Origin: Pseudomonas sp. P8_229
GTDB lineage: Bacteria > Pseudomonadota > Gammaproteobacteria > Pseudomonadales > Pseudomonadaceae
Length of the DNA: 64,000 nucleotides
Reading direction: 5' to 3'
Assembly: GCF_034008635.1 (NCBI RefSeq)
Contig: NZ_CP125378.1
Location: forward strand, 1,664,001 to 1,728,000
Shown here: positions 54,173 through 63,853 of the stretch, in pieces
Layout: every line of letters starts with the position of its first letter
Numbering within the stretch: position 1 is the first letter of the stretch
Notes under the pieces: generated by a model
The model's database searches: none
What the model was told of the DNA's origin: nothing
The model's input: only the letters and a program-made list of their open reading frames with translations
Made by a program: the position numbers and the translations under genes

Positions 54173-54247
54173 CGAGGGGTTCCCTGCTCTACACCCGGCT
54201 CTGACGGCGGCGCGGGAGAGCCCGAGAATAGCCCATCCGGCGCCCAT

Positions 54248-54272
54248 AAAAAAAGGGCGCCGGATGGCACCC
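54248..54272 (-). terminator. Intrinsic terminator downstream of der
   Basis: On the minus strand GGGTGCC-ATCC-GGCGCCC is followed by seven Ts. It lies between der (and its flanking repeat) and the aminotransferase gene. Confidence 0.85.
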
Positions 54273-54284
54273 TTCTCTCATGTT

Positions 54285-54394
54285 GATCGTTCCCACGCTC
54301 TGCGTGGGAATGCAGCCTTAGACGCTCTGCGTCCGCCGCTTTTGTGACGCAGAGCGTCACGGGATACATTCCCACGCGGAGCATGGGAACGATC
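54285..54394. repeat. Inverted repeat of the GATCGTTCCCACGCTCTGCGT family
   Basis: GATCGTTCCCACGCTCTGCG... pairs with ...GCGGAGCATGGGAACGATC, with an inner pair GACGCTCTGCGTC / GACGCAGAGCGTC. It lies between der and its terminator. Confidence 0.88.
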
Positions 54395-54408
54395 AACGGC
54401 CAGCGACC

Positions 54409-55878
54409 TTACTTCTTGTCGCGGCGCTTCTTGCTGGCTTTCTTGTTGTGCGACATCAAACGACGCTTCTTGTTGACCTGGCGGTCGGTCAGCGTGTTCT
54501 TGTTGCCTTCGTACGGGTTCTCGCCGCCCTTGAACTCGATGCGGATCGGCGTACCGACCAGCTTCAGCACACGGCGGTAAGTGTTCTCCAGATAGCGCAC
54601 ATACGACTTCGGCACTTTCTCGATCTGGTTACCGTGAATCACGATGATCGGCGGGTTCGCACCACCCAGGTGAGCGTAACGCAGCTTGATCCGGCGGCTG
54701 TTGACCATCGGCGGCTGGTGCTCGCTGACCGCGTCTTCGAGAATCTGGGTCAGACGGCTGGTCGGCCAGCGGGTGACCGCGGACTTGAACGAGTTCTGTA
54801 CCGAGGCGTAGAGGTTGCCCACGCCAGTACCGTGCAGTGCCGAGATGAAGTGGATGTCGGCAAAGTCGACGAAGAACAGACGACGTTGCAGCTCGACCTT
54901 CACGTAGTCGCGCTCGCTCGGGGTCATGCCGTCCCACTTGTTGATCGCGATCACCAGCGCACGACCCGCTTCTAGGGCGAAGCCCAGCAGGTTGAGGTCG
55001 TGATCGACCACGCCTTCGCGGGCGTCCATCACGAAGATCACGACGTTGGCGTCTTTGATCGCCTGCAGGGTTTTGACCACGGAGAATTTTTCGACTTCTT
55101 CGTGGATCTTGCCGCGCTTGCGCACACCAGCGGTGTCGATCAGCGTGTACTTCTCGTCGTTACGCTCGAACGGGATGTAGATACTGTCGCGAGTAGTGCC
55201 GGGCTGGTCGTAGACGATAACCCGGTCTTCACCGAGCATGCGGTTGACCAGGGTCGACTTGCCGACGTTCGGACGGCCGATGATGGCGATCTTGATCCCG
55301 TCTTTTTCGCTCGGGCCAGGAATGCGCTTGGCTTCCTCGCCTTCGGCAACGATCTCTTCTTCGCCGTCTTCCGGCTCTTCTTCATCTCTCGGGAAGTCGC
55401 CCAGAGCGATTTCCAGCATCTGAGTGATGCCACGGCCGTGAGCACCGGCGATAGGAATCGCGTGGCCCATACCCAACGGAGCGAATTCGGCGCGGGCCAT
55501 TTCCGGGTCGATGTTGTCGACCTTGTTGGCAACCACGTAGGAACGCTTGTTACGTTTGCGCAAATGCTCGGCGATCATCTGGTCGGCGGCGGTAAAACCG
55601 GCCTTGGCATCTACCAGGAACAGAACGACATCGGCTTCTTCAATGGCCAGCAGCGACTGCTCGGCCATTTTTTCGTCCATACCATGCTCGTCACCGGAGA
55701 TACCGCCGGTGTCGACCAGAATGTAGGAACGCCCTTGCCACTTGGCCTCACCGTACTGGCGATCACGGGTCAGACCGGACAAGTCGCCGACAATGGCGTC
55801 GCGAGTCCTGGTCAGGCGGTTGAACAAGGTGGACTTGCCGACGTTCGGTCGGCCCACCAGGGCGATTACGGGAACCAT
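54409..55878 (-). CDS. der: Ribosome-assembly GTPase Der (EngA)
   Basis: A 489-residue protein with two tandem GTPase domains. The first is [20 protein letters not shown] with DTGGISG and NKVDN; the second is [20 protein letters not shown] with [10 protein letters not shown] and NKWD. An acidic linker lies between them (about 160-190) and a KH-like domain with a lysine-rich tail ([20 protein letters not shown]) at the end. It is needed for 50S subunit maturation. The start at 55878 has GGAG upstream; a GTG four codons earlier is possible. A terminator-like hairpin and REP pair separate it from bamB. Confidence 0.96.
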   Translation of the reverse strand: MVPVIALVGRPNVGKSTLFNRLTRTRDAIVGDLSGLTRDRQYGEAKWQGRSYILVDTGGISGDEHGMDEKMAEQSLLAIEEADVVLFLVDAKAGFTAADQMIAEHLRKRNKRSYVVANKVDNIDPEMARAEFAPLGMGHAIPIAGAHGRGITQMLEIALGDFPRDEEEPEDGEEEIVAEGEEAKRIPGPSEKDGIKIAIIGRPNVGKSTLVNRMLGEDRVIVYDQPGTTRDSIYIPFERNDEKYTLIDTAGVRKRGKIHEEVEKFSVVKTLQAIKDANVVIFVMDAREGVVDHDLNLLGFALEAGRALVIAINKWDGMTPSERDYVKVELQRRLFFVDFADIHFISALHGTGVGNLYASVQNSFKSAVTRWPTSRLTQILEDAVSEHQPPMVNSRRIKLRYAHLGGANPPIIVIHGNQIEKVPKSYVRYLENTYRRVLKLVGTPIRIEFKGGENPYEGNKNTLTDRQVNKKRRLMSHNKKASKKRRDKK

Positions 55879-55904
55879 TCGGCTCTCCACTTCGTTATTT
55901 CAGA

Positions 55905-55934
55905 AAATACAAAAGCCGCTGCGAGGCAGCGGCT
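55905..55934 (-). terminator. Terminator/attenuator between bamB and der
   Basis: On the minus strand AGCCGCTGC-CTC-GCAGCGGCT forms a perfect 9-bp stem followed by TTTGTATTTT. It ends only about 30 bases before the der start, so it could attenuate der transcription from upstream. Confidence 0.8.
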
Positions 55935-55952
55935 GGTGCTCGGGGCAACACT

Positions 55953-56051
55953 GTGGGAGCGGGCTTGCTCGCGAAAAACCGTAGCAGCACCGCGTTTATT
56001 CAGCCTGTACGCGTCATCGTTGACGCCCTTCGCGAGCAAGCTCGCTCCCAC
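55953..56051. repeat. REP pair (inverted) between der and bamB
   Basis: GTGGGAGCGGGCTTGCTCGCGAA (from 55953) and CTTCGCGAGCAAGCTCGCTC (ending near 56051) flank a 50-bp spacer. Confidence 0.9.
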
Positions 56052-56091
56052 AAGTGAGGCTGCCTGGGGGTGTTAACCCCAAGCATAGTTG

Positions 56092-57243
56092 TTACTTGAT
56101 GGTCAGGGCTTCCAGTTTGCCGCTGTTGCCATACACATAGATCGTGTTGCCCACCACCAGCGGACGGGCACGCAGGCCATCGCTGTCGATACGCTCACGA
56201 CCCACGAAACGACCGTCCACCTGACTCAACAGGTGCAGGTAACCTTCCAGGTCACCAACGGCTACGTAGCTGGAGAACACTTCCGGCGCCGACAGCTGAC
56301 GGCGGGCCAGCGAGTCGTTGCTCCACAGCGCGGTGGTGGAACGCTCGTCGACGCCTTCAACGGTGCCCGAAGACAGGCTCACGTAGACGTTGCCGAAACC
56401 TTGGGCAACACCGGCATAGCTCGACGCATCGCGCTGCCAGAGTTGACGGCCGCTTTGCAGATCGAGTGCCGCGACGCGGCCCTGATAGCTGGCGACGTAC
56501 AAGGTTTCGCCGGACAGCAGCAGACCGCCGTCGATGTCGACCACGCGCTCCAATTCCGAACGACCGGTTGGAATCGCGACCCGCTGTTCCCAGACCGGCA
56601 CGCCGTTGGAAATATCCAGGGCGACTACTTTACCAGTCGACAGGCCAGCCACCGCGAGGCGGTTGGTCACGACAGGAGCACTGGTACCGCGCAAGGTCAG
56701 TACCGCCGGGGTGCTGTCGTAGGTCCAGCGACGGTTGCCGGTAGCCGCGTCCAGACCGATCAGACGATCGTCCTGAGTCTGCACCACCACCACGTCACCG
56801 TTGTTGGCCGGTGGCGCGAGGACTTCGCTGGACACCCGGGCGCGCCACTTCTCCTCGCCGTTGATGGCGTCGAAGGCAACAATTTCACCCTTCAGGGTAC
56901 CGATCGTCACCAGACCGTAACCCACGCCAACGGCGCCGGAGACAGGCAGGTCAAGATCCTTTTTCCACTTCACGTCGCCATTGCTGCGATCCATGGCCAT
57001 CAGCACGCCGGTCACATCGGCCGCGTAGATGGTGTCACCGTCGATCGCCGGCACCAGCATGTTATAGGTTTCGCCCTGACCGTCACCGATCGAACGGCTC
57101 CACTGCTTCTGCAGAACCACTTCTTCTTTGAAGTCGGTCAGCTCGGCCGGTGGCAGTTCTTTTTTGCTGTTGCTGCTGCAACCCGCGGCCAGAATGGCCA
57201 GAGCCAGCAATGCTGCATGCTTCCAACGGATCACGTCACGCAT
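56092..57243 (-). CDS. bamB: Outer-membrane protein assembly lipoprotein BamB
   Basis: A 383-residue lipoprotein with lipobox LAILAAGCSSN. The mature part is an eight-bladed propeller with repeated A-x-D-x-x-x-G-x-x-x-W units (AMDRSNGDVKWKKD, AFDAINGEEKWRARV, GLDAATGNRRWTYD, ALDISNGVPVWEQRV, ALDLQSGRQLWQRD). BamB assists BamA in inserting beta-barrel proteins into the outer membrane. The start at 57243 gives the signal peptide; it overlaps the YfgM-like gene by eight bases. The order with yfgM, hisS and ispG is conserved in gamma-proteobacteria. Confidence 0.95.
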   Translation of the reverse strand: MRDVIRWKHAALLALAILAAGCSSNSKKELPPAELTDFKEEVVLQKQWSRSIGDGQGETYNMLVPAIDGDTIYAADVTGVLMAMDRSNGDVKWKKDLDLPVSGAVGVGYGLVTIGTLKGEIVAFDAINGEEKWRARVSSEVLAPPANNGDVVVVQTQDDRLIGLDAATGNRRWTYDSTPAVLTLRGTSAPVVTNRLAVAGLSTGKVVALDISNGVPVWEQRVAIPTGRSELERVVDIDGGLLLSGETLYVASYQGRVAALDLQSGRQLWQRDASSYAGVAQGFGNVYVSLSSGTVEGVDERSTTALWSNDSLARRQLSAPEVFSSYVAVGDLEGYLHLLSQVDGRFVGRERIDSDGLRARPLVVGNTIYVYGNSGKLEALTIK

Positions 57244-57877
57244 CCCCTTTGGCCAGGTCGTCGAGCTTGATTTGAAGGCCGCCGACTGCCGCTTCATCCG
57301 ACAGTGCCGCCTTGGCTTTTTGATACGCCGCGTTCGCTTCGTCAGTACGGCCCAGCTGTACCAGCAGGTCGCCCTTGAGCTCTTCACGAGTGGCCAGGAA
57401 CGCCTTGTCGGCATCGCCGTCGAGCAGCTTCAGGGCTTCATCGGCCTTGTTCTGCGCACCCAGCACCTGTGCCAGACGCTGACGGGCGATTTCGCCCAGC
57501 GCCGGGTTGGCCGGTTTGGCAACAATGGCTTTGAGTTCGGTCGCCGCGTCGTCCAGCTTGCCGCTGTCGACCGCCACTTTGGCCACGAACAGGCTGCCGT
57601 ACTGTGCGTACGCGGTGCCGCCGAATTCGCTGTTGAGCTTGCCGGCCAGATCCGCAACGCGCGCAGCGTCAGGCTTGCCGTCCGGGGTCAGCGTGGTTTC
57701 CAGCAGTTGCTGATAGAGCACCGAGGCGCCTTGCGACTGGTTGCTCTGATACTTGTGAAAAGCCTGCCAGCCGAACACGATGACCAGCGCCAACAGGCCG
57801 CCGGTGACCAGAGGTTTGCCGTTGCGTGTCCACCAGTCCTTCAAATCCGCCAACTGTTCGTCTTCGGTACTCGACAC
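57236..57877 (-). CDS. yfgM: YfgM-family ancillary SecYEG translocon protein
   Basis: A 213-residue protein with a cytoplasmic N-terminus (MSSTEDEQLADLKDWWTRNG), one membrane helix (PLVTGGLLALVIVFGWQAFH) and a periplasmic TPR-like domain with repeated alanine-rich helices (AQYGSLFVAKVAVDSGKLDD, LGEIARQRLAQVLGAQNKAD). E. coli YfgM associates with SecYEG and PpiD and helps periplasmic folding. GTG start at 57877 with a strong AAGGAGT. Translationally coupled to bamB. Confidence 0.92.
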   Translation of the reverse strand: MSSTEDEQLADLKDWWTRNGKPLVTGGLLALVIVFGWQAFHKYQSNQSQGASVLYQQLLETTLTPDGKPDAARVADLAGKLNSEFGGTAYAQYGSLFVAKVAVDSGKLDDAATELKAIVAKPANPALGEIARQRLAQVLGAQNKADEALKLLDGDADKAFLATREELKGDLLVQLGRTDEANAAYQKAKAALSDEAAVGGLQIKLDDLAKGDA

Positions 57878-57918
57878 CCCAATACTCCTTAATCGCTAAA
57901 TCGGCTGTTTAGACAGCT

Positions 57919-59208
57919 TCAACCCTGCACGACGCAGGTGGCCAGGTGAGCGGCAAGCGCATCCCAGGCAATGCTTTGTTGTTCGCCCTGGCCACGCAGG
58001 GGTTTGAAACCTACCACTTGCTGGGCCATTTCGTCGTCACCCAGGATCAGTGCGTACAGTGCACCGCTCTTGTCGGCTTTCTTGAACTGGCTTTTGAAGC
58101 TGCCAGCGCCGGCATTGACTTGCAGGCGCAGGTTTGGAAGCTGGTCACGCACACGCTCGGCCAGGGCCAGACCGGCCAGTTCGGCCTGCTCGCCAAAGGC
58201 GCAGAGGTAGACATCGACCTGACGGGAGATTTCTTCCGGGATCTGCTCCAGGGTTTCGAGCATCAACACCAGACGCTCGATGCCCATGGCGAAACCCACG
58301 CCAGTGGTTGGCTTGCCGCCCATCTGCTCGACCAGACCGTCGTAACGGCCGCCGGCGCAGACAGTGCCCTGGGCACCGAGCTTGTCGGTGACCCATTCGA
58401 AAACGGTTTTGCTGTAGTAATCGAGGCCGCGAACCAACTTCGGGTTGAGCACGTAAGGAATGCCAACGGCATCCAGACGCGATTTCAAGCCTTCGAAGTG
58501 TGCTCGCGACTCGTCGTCGAGATAGTCGGCCATCTTCGGCGCATCGACCAATACCGCCTGAGTGTCGGCATTTTTGGTGTCGAGCACGCGCAGCGGGTTG
58601 GTTTTCAGGCGACGCTGGCTGTCTTCGTCGAGCTTGTCATGGTGCGCCGAGAGGTACTCGACCAACGCTTCACGATAGCGACCACGGGACTCGCTGGTGC
58701 CCAGGCTGTTGAGTTCGAGCTTGACCGCATCACGGATGCCCAGTTCGCCCCACAGGCGCCAGGTCATGATGATCAGCTCGGCGTCGATGTCCGGACCGTC
58801 GAGGTTGAACACTTCCAGACCGATCTGGTGGAACTGGCGATAACGGCCTTTCTGCGGACGCTCGTGACGGAACATCGGGCCGATGTACCAGAGTTTCTGC
58901 ACCTGGCCACCGCCGGTGATGCCATGCTCGAGCACAGCACGCACGCACGCCGCGGTGCCTTCCGGACGCAGGGTCAGGGAGTCGCCGTTGCGGTCTTCGA
59001 AGGTGTACATCTCTTTTTCGACGATGTCGGTCACTTCACCGATCGAACGCTTGAACAGCTCGGTGAATTCGACGATCGGCATACGGATCTGCTTATAACC
59101 GTAGTTATCCAGCAGACGCGCGACAGTGCCCTCGAAATAACGCCACAGCGGGGTCTGTTCGGGCAGGATGTCGTTCATGCCACGAATGGCTTGCAGAGAC
59201 TTGCTCAC
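57919..59208 (-). CDS. hisS: Histidyl-tRNA synthetase
   Basis: A 429-residue class II synthetase. Motif 2 region is [20 protein letters not shown] then [20 protein letters not shown]; the histidine-specific loops are [16 protein letters not shown] and [15 protein letters not shown]; motif 3 is [16 protein letters not shown]. The C-terminal anticodon-binding domain follows. GTG start at 59208 with AAGGA six bases upstream. It is 41 bp from the YfgM-like gene and 36 bp from ispG, in one operon. Confidence 0.97.
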   Translation of the reverse strand: MSKSLQAIRGMNDILPEQTPLWRYFEGTVARLLDNYGYKQIRMPIVEFTELFKRSIGEVTDIVEKEMYTFEDRNGDSLTLRPEGTAACVRAVLEHGITGGGQVQKLWYIGPMFRHERPQKGRYRQFHQIGLEVFNLDGPDIDAELIIMTWRLWGELGIRDAVKLELNSLGTSESRGRYREALVEYLSAHHDKLDEDSQRRLKTNPLRVLDTKNADTQAVLVDAPKMADYLDDESRAHFEGLKSRLDAVGIPYVLNPKLVRGLDYYSKTVFEWVTDKLGAQGTVCAGGRYDGLVEQMGGKPTTGVGFAMGIERLVLMLETLEQIPEEISRQVDVYLCAFGEQAELAGLALAERVRDQLPNLRLQVNAGAGSFKSQFKKADKSGALYALILGDDEMAQQVVGFKPLRGQGEQQSIAWDALAAHLATCVVQG

Positions 59209-59244
59209 TTTAAATCCTTAAATTCGTTCGGCGCTTCAGTCAGG

Positions 59245-60354
59245 TCAGCCGCGTGCGATAACCGCTGCGTCAGCTTCGACCTTCTCGGCCGCTTTCTGGC
59301 GGATCAGCTTTTCCAGCTCATCCACCAGATTGTCATTCGTCAGTTTCTGCGACGGCTTGCCGTCGATGTAAATCAGGTTTGGCGTGCCGCCGGTCAAGCC
59401 GATATGGGCTTCCTTGGCTTCGCCGGGGCCGTTGACCACACAACCGATCACCGCGACATCCAGCGGCACCAGCAGGTCTTCAAGGCGCCCTTCCAGCTCG
59501 TTCATGGTCTTGACCACATCGAAGTTCTGCCGCGAGCAGCTCGGGCAGGCGATGAAGTTGATGCCACGGGAACGCAGATGCAAAGACTTGAGAATGTCGT
59601 AACCGACCTTCACTTCCTCGACCGGGTCGGCCGCCAGCGAGATGCGGATAGTATCGCCAATCCCTTCGGCGAGCAGCATACCTAGGCCCACGGCGGATTT
59701 CACTGTGCCCGAACGCAATCCACCGGCTTCGGTGATGCCCAGGTGCAGCGGCTGGACGATTTCCTTGGCCAGCAAGCGGTAGGCTTCGACGGCCATGAAC
59801 ACGTCGGAGGCTTTCACGCTGACCTTGAAGTCCTGGAAATTCAGGCGTTCGAGGTGTTCGACGTGACGCAGCGCGGATTCGACCAGCGCGGCCGGCGTCG
59901 GCTCGCCGTACTTCTTCTGCAGATCCTTTTCCAGGGAGCCGGCGTTGACGCCGATGCGGATCGGGATCCCGCGATCACGGGCAGCGTCGACCACGGCGCG
60001 CACACGGTCTTCACGACCGATGTTGCCCGGGTTGATGCGCAGGCAGTCCCCCCCCAGTTCGGCGACGCGCAAAGCGATCTTGTAGTCGAAATGGATGTCG
60101 GCAACCAGCGGCACCTTGACCAGTTGCTTGATCTTGCCGAACGCCTCGGCGGCGTCCATGTCCGGTACCGAAACGCGGACGATGTCGACGCCGGCAGCTT
60201 CCAGACGATTGATCTGGGCAACGGTGGCAGCCACATCATTGGTGTCGCTGTTGGTCATGCTCTGCACAGCGATAGGCGCATCGCCGCCAACAGGCACGTT
60301 ACCGACCCAGATCTTGCGCGAAACGCGACGTTTGATTGGAGATTCGCCGTGCAT
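59245..60354 (-). CDS. ispG: 4-hydroxy-3-methylbut-2-en-1-yl diphosphate synthase
   Basis: A 369-residue iron-sulfur enzyme of the MEP isoprenoid pathway. The N-terminal barrel includes [20 protein letters not shown] and RINPGNIG. The C-terminal part holds the three [4Fe-4S] cysteines: [15 protein letters not shown] (two) and [12 protein letters not shown] (one). The length is normal for the gamma-proteobacterial form. It starts three bases after the rodZ stop. Confidence 0.97.
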   Translation of the reverse strand: MHGESPIKRRVSRKIWVGNVPVGGDAPIAVQSMTNSDTNDVAATVAQINRLEAAGVDIVRVSVPDMDAAEAFGKIKQLVKVPLVADIHFDYKIALRVAELGGDCLRINPGNIGREDRVRAVVDAARDRGIPIRIGVNAGSLEKDLQKKYGEPTPAALVESALRHVEHLERLNFQDFKVSVKASDVFMAVEAYRLLAKEIVQPLHLGITEAGGLRSGTVKSAVGLGMLLAEGIGDTIRISLAADPVEEVKVGYDILKSLHLRSRGINFIACPSCSRQNFDVVKTMNELEGRLEDLLVPLDVAVIGCVVNGPGEAKEAHIGLTGGTPNLIYIDGKPSQKLTNDNLVDELEKLIRQKAAEKVEADAAVIARG

Positions 60355-60357
60355 GAC

Positions 60358-61395
60358 TTATTGACCCAACTTCAGGCGAGCAGTCTCGCCACTGGTGAAC
60401 GGAGCGATATCGACCGGCTGGCCGTTATAGCTGACCTGTGCGGCGCGGGCGACACCCAGGCGTACCGCAAGTGGCGGCTTGCCGGACACCGAAACGCTGT
60501 CGCCTTTATGTTTCAGACCGCTGAACAGCACCTTGCCGCGACCGTCGGTGACTTGGGCCCAGCAATCGGCGGTGAACTGCAGTTGCACCTGACCATCGCC
60601 GGCAGCTGGAGCAGCTGCTTCTGCGGTTGGCGCAGGGGTGGCCGGGACGACTGGTGCGGTAACGGTCGGCGCCGGAGTGGCCGGAACGTTCGGTGCAGGG
60701 GTCGCCGGCGTGGCGACAACCGGGGCCGGGGTGTGAGCCGGTGCGGCTGGCGTCACCGCGGGTGCGGCTGGAGCAGTGGCCGGAGCGGCAGGCTCGGCGC
60801 CAGTCGATTCAGCGGTGGTTTCCGCCTGTGGCAGCGCCAGTGCAGTCGCGCCCTCGGCTTGGCCTTCGGCAACGGCCTGGTCTTCCGGCTCGTCGATCGG
60901 GTGAATCTGCGTGGTGCCATCGGCGCCTTCGACTTCAACGTGCTCCGGGGCCAGGCTGGTCACTTCCTTGGTGCGCAGCGAAGTCTGATCCTGCCACCAG
61001 ACAAAACCGCCGCCGATGACCGCAATCAGCAGCAACAGACTGACAATGCGCAAAATGGTGTGAGAAACCCGAACAGGCTCTTCGATACGGCCCAGAGCGT
61101 GCACATTGCTGCCGTGCGAATCGGTGCCGGTGGACTGGTCGAATTGCTGAACCAGAACGCTCTGGTCCATGCCGAGCAATTTGGCATAAGCGCGAATGTA
61201 ACCGCGAGCGAAGGTATGCCCCGGCAGCTTGTCGAAAGCGCCAGCTTCAAGATTGCTCAGGGAAGTCACGGTGAGGTTGAGCTTGAGGGCCACTTCGGCC
61301 AGCGACCAGCCATTGCTTTCGCGGGCCTGGCGCAAAGTCTCACCGGGATTAACGCGAGTCGCTGCTACAACTTCGGGATGCGCCGCTTTCATCAT
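60358..61395 (-). CDS. rodZ: Cell-shape protein RodZ
   Basis: A 345-residue bitopic protein. An N-terminal Xre-type helix-turn-helix (ETLRQARESNGWSLAEVALK, TSLSNLEAGAFDKLPGHTFA) binds MreB in the cytoplasm. A single membrane helix (ILRIVSLLLLIAVIGGGFVW, about 115-135), a Pro/Ala/Thr-rich low-complexity linker (about 200-265) and a periplasmic beta domain (VQLQFTADCWAQVTDGRGKV) follow. It links the MreB elongation machinery to the envelope. Two adjacent ATGs (61395, 61392) are possible; the pilF stop overlaps them. Confidence 0.93.
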   Translation of the reverse strand: MMKAAHPEVVAATRVNPGETLRQARESNGWSLAEVALKLNLTVTSLSNLEAGAFDKLPGHTFARGYIRAYAKLLGMDQSVLVQQFDQSTGTDSHGSNVHALGRIEEPVRVSHTILRIVSLLLLIAVIGGGFVWWQDQTSLRTKEVTSLAPEHVEVEGADGTTQIHPIDEPEDQAVAEGQAEGATALALPQAETTAESTGAEPAAPATAPAAPAVTPAAPAHTPAPVVATPATPAPNVPATPAPTVTAPVVPATPAPTAEAAAPAAGDGQVQLQFTADCWAQVTDGRGKVLFSGLKHKGDSVSVSGKPPLAVRLGVARAAQVSYNGQPVDIAPFTSGETARLKLGQ

Positions 61396-62150
61396 TGCTC
61401 CGACAGGTATTGCTGATATTCCGGCGTACCGGGATAGAGTCGTTTTAATTGCAGGCCGTAACTGGCGGCCTTGTCGCGATCTTCAAACACTTTTGCCAGC
61501 CGAACGCCGAGCAATAGACTACGTGCATTTTGCTCGGTTAGCAGGCTGAAACGGTCGTAATAGTCACGCGCGGGCACATAATGCCTGTCTTCGAAGGACA
61601 ACTCAGCCATTTCCAGCAAAGCACGCGGTTGTTGACGATTCAGTCGCAGGGCTTTTTCCAGTTGCTGCTGCGCCAGGTCTCGCTGTCCGAGCTTCGCCGC
61701 GGTCATGCCGAGGTTCTCGAACACCCGCGAACGTTCAGGATACAGCGTATCGGCGGCAGCCTGTTCAAAACGCTCGTAGGCTTCCTTGTAACGCTGTTCT
61801 TCGTAGAGAAAACTGCCGTAATTGTTGAGGATGCGCGCATCGGCGGGACGGGAGGACAAGGCTTTGCGAAAGTGTTCGTCGGCCAGTTTGGGTTCCATTT
61901 CGGCCTGGAACACCAATCCGAGGGCGGCGTTGGCATCAGGATCGGAACCGTCCAGCTCCAGCGCCTTCTTCAATGGCACCTTGGCCCGCTCGGTCATCCC
62001 CTGCTGCAAGTATCCCAGCCCCAACTGCACGTAGGCAGCCCGCGCTTCATCGCGGCCCTTGCTGGTCTTCATCGGGTTGTAGTCACCCGACAGGACACAA
62101 CCAGCACACAGGCTGGCCATCAGCAACAGCAGCGCAAAGCGCAGGGACAT
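61392..62150 (-). CDS. pilF: Type IV pilus biogenesis lipoprotein PilF (PilW)
   Basis: A 252-residue outer-membrane lipoprotein with lipobox MASLCAGCVLSG and about six TPR units (AAYVQLGLGYLQQGMTERAK, ADARILNNYGSFLYEEQRYK, PRALLEMAELSFEDRHYVPA). PilF is the pilotin that moves the PilQ secretin to the outer membrane and assembles it. It overlaps rodZ by four bases and lies 12 bp downstream of rlmN. Confidence 0.94.
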   Translation of the reverse strand: MSLRFALLLLMASLCAGCVLSGDYNPMKTSKGRDEARAAYVQLGLGYLQQGMTERAKVPLKKALELDGSDPDANAALGLVFQAEMEPKLADEHFRKALSSRPADARILNNYGSFLYEEQRYKEAYERFEQAAADTLYPERSRVFENLGMTAAKLGQRDLAQQQLEKALRLNRQQPRALLEMAELSFEDRHYVPARDYYDRFSLLTEQNARSLLLGVRLAKVFEDRDKAASYGLQLKRLYPGTPEYQQYLSEQ

Positions 62151-62162
62151 AGAGATCCTCTC

Positions 62163-63311
62163 TTAGTTAGTGTTCGCGGCGTTCTGTGCCAGATCGCTGT
62201 CGGCGCTCAACTCGCGCACGGCGATGTAACGTTCGCTGCGACGGGTGCGATCCAGCACCTGCCCTACCAATTGACCGCATGCAGCGTCGATGTCTTCACC
62301 ACGGGTGGTGCGGACAGTGACGTTGAAACCGGCCTGATGCAACTGATCCTGGAACCGACGAATGGCGTTGTTGCTCGGCCGCTCGTACCCGGAATGCGGG
62401 AACGGGTTGAACGGAATCAGGTTGATCTTGCACGGAATGTTCTTCAGCAGCTCGATCATCTCAACGGCGTGTTCAACCTTGTCGTTGATGTCCTTGAGCA
62501 AGGTGTACTCGATGGTCAGCACACGTTTCTCGCCAAGAGCGGACATGTAGCGCTGGCACGACTCGAGCAGCATCTTAAGCGGATATTTCTTGTTGATCGG
62601 CACCAATTGGTTACGCAATGCGTCATTCGGTGCGTGCAGGGACAACGCCAGGGACACGTCGATGTGCTTGGCCAGCTCATCGATCATCGGCACCACGCCC
62701 GAGGTGGACAGGGTCACGCGGCGCTTGGAGATCCCGTAGCCGAGGTCATCCATCATCAGGTGCATGGCGGCGACGACGTTGTCGAAGTTCAGCAGCGGCT
62801 CACCCATGCCCATCATCACCACGTTGGTGATGGCACGGTCGACGGTTGCCGGGACGCTGCCGAAAGATTTGTTGGCAATCCACACCTGACCGATGACTTC
62901 GGCGGCGGTGAGGTTGCTATTGAAGCCTTGCTTGCCGGTGGAGCAGAAACTGCAATCCAGGGCACAGCCTGCCTGGGACGAAACGCACAGAGTGCCGCGT
63001 TTGCCCTGGGGAATGTACACGGTCTCGACGCAGCTGCCGGACGCCACACGCACCACCCACTTACGGGTGCCGTCGGTGGAGATGTCCTCGCTGACCACTT
63101 CCGGACCACGGACCTCAGCAATAACCTTGAGCTTGTCGCGCAAGGCCTTGCTGACGTTCGTCATGGCGTCGAAATCATCGACACCAAAGTGGTGAATCCA
63201 TTTCATTACCTGACCGGCACGGAAACGCTTCTCCCCGATTGAGTCGAAGAATTTTTCCATTTCCTGTTGAGTCAGACCCAGCAGGTTGGTTTTTACAGTC
63301 GATGTAGTCAT
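62163..63311 (-). CDS. rlmN: Dual-specificity 23S rRNA (A2503)/tRNA (A37) methyltransferase RlmN
   Basis: A 382-residue radical SAM enzyme. The cluster motif is C-x3-C-x2-C in [16 protein letters not shown], preceded seven residues earlier by LCVSSQAG, whose cysteine corresponds to E. coli C118. The second methyl-carrier cysteine is in [12 protein letters not shown] near the C-terminus. [20 protein letters not shown] is the conserved GEPL block. It makes 2-methyladenosine, affecting ribosome fidelity. It lies 28 bp after ndk. Confidence 0.96.
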   Translation of the reverse strand: MTTSTVKTNLLGLTQQEMEKFFDSIGEKRFRAGQVMKWIHHFGVDDFDAMTNVSKALRDKLKVIAEVRGPEVVSEDISTDGTRKWVVRVASGSCVETVYIPQGKRGTLCVSSQAGCALDCSFCSTGKQGFNSNLTAAEVIGQVWIANKSFGSVPATVDRAITNVVMMGMGEPLLNFDNVVAAMHLMMDDLGYGISKRRVTLSTSGVVPMIDELAKHIDVSLALSLHAPNDALRNQLVPINKKYPLKMLLESCQRYMSALGEKRVLTIEYTLLKDINDKVEHAVEMIELLKNIPCKINLIPFNPFPHSGYERPSNNAIRRFQDQLHQAGFNVTVRTTRGEDIDAACGQLVGQVLDRTRRSERYIAVRELSADSDLAQNAANTN

Positions 63312-63339
63312 GGATTCACCTTCACTCTTAAGCCAATGC

Positions 63340-63765
63340 TTAGCGAGTGGTTACTTCAGTAGCTGCGAAGAAGTACGAGATTTCACGAGCAGCTGCGGCT
63401 TCGGAGTCCGAACCGTGAACAGCGTTGGCGTCGATGGAATCAGCGAAGTCAGCGCGGATGGTGCCGGCAGCAGCTTCTTTAGGGTTGGTAGCGCCCATCA
63501 GCTCACGGTTCAGAGCGATAGCGTTTTCGCCTTCCAGAACCTGAACAACAACAGGACCGGAGATCATGAAAGCAACCAGGTCGCCGAAGAAACCACGAGC
63601 GCTGTGCTCAGCGTAGAAGCCTTCAGCTTCGGCTTTGGACAGTTGCTTCAGTTTCGAAGCTACAACGCGCAGGCCGGCTTTTTCGAAACGAGTGGTGATT
63701 TCGCCGATGACGTTTTTTGCAACAGCGTCAGGCTTGATGATGGAGAAAGTGCGTTGAACAGCCAT
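63340..63765 (-). CDS. ndk: Nucleoside diphosphate kinase
   Basis: A 141-residue enzyme, [20 protein letters not shown]. The phosphorylated histidine is H117 in [14 protein letters not shown], and other conserved blocks ([39 protein letters not shown]) are intact. It balances NTP pools by phosphate transfer. It is the first gene of the block running through rlmN, pilF and rodZ; a -10-like TATAAT lies just upstream inside the iscX terminator. Confidence 0.97.
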   Translation of the reverse strand: MAVQRTFSIIKPDAVAKNVIGEITTRFEKAGLRVVASKLKQLSKAEAEGFYAEHSARGFFGDLVAFMISGPVVVQVLEGENAIALNRELMGATNPKEAAAGTIRADFADSIDANAVHGSDSEAAAAREISYFFAATEVTTR

Positions 63766-63795
63766 GGTGTAACTCCAGAAACGGTAATTTGCGAA

Positions 63796-63824
63796 AAATT
63801 AAACCCGCGAATTATACGCGGGTT
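63796..63824 (-). terminator. Terminator after iscX with an embedded TATAAT
   Basis: On the minus strand AACCCGCG-TATAATT-CGCGGGTT is followed by TAATTTTT. The loop contains TATAAT, which may serve as the -10 element of ndk with TTAGGC about 18 bp upstream. Confidence 0.8.
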
Positions 63825-63853
63825 CTTGGGTATTGCCTAACCTGCGAGGACGA

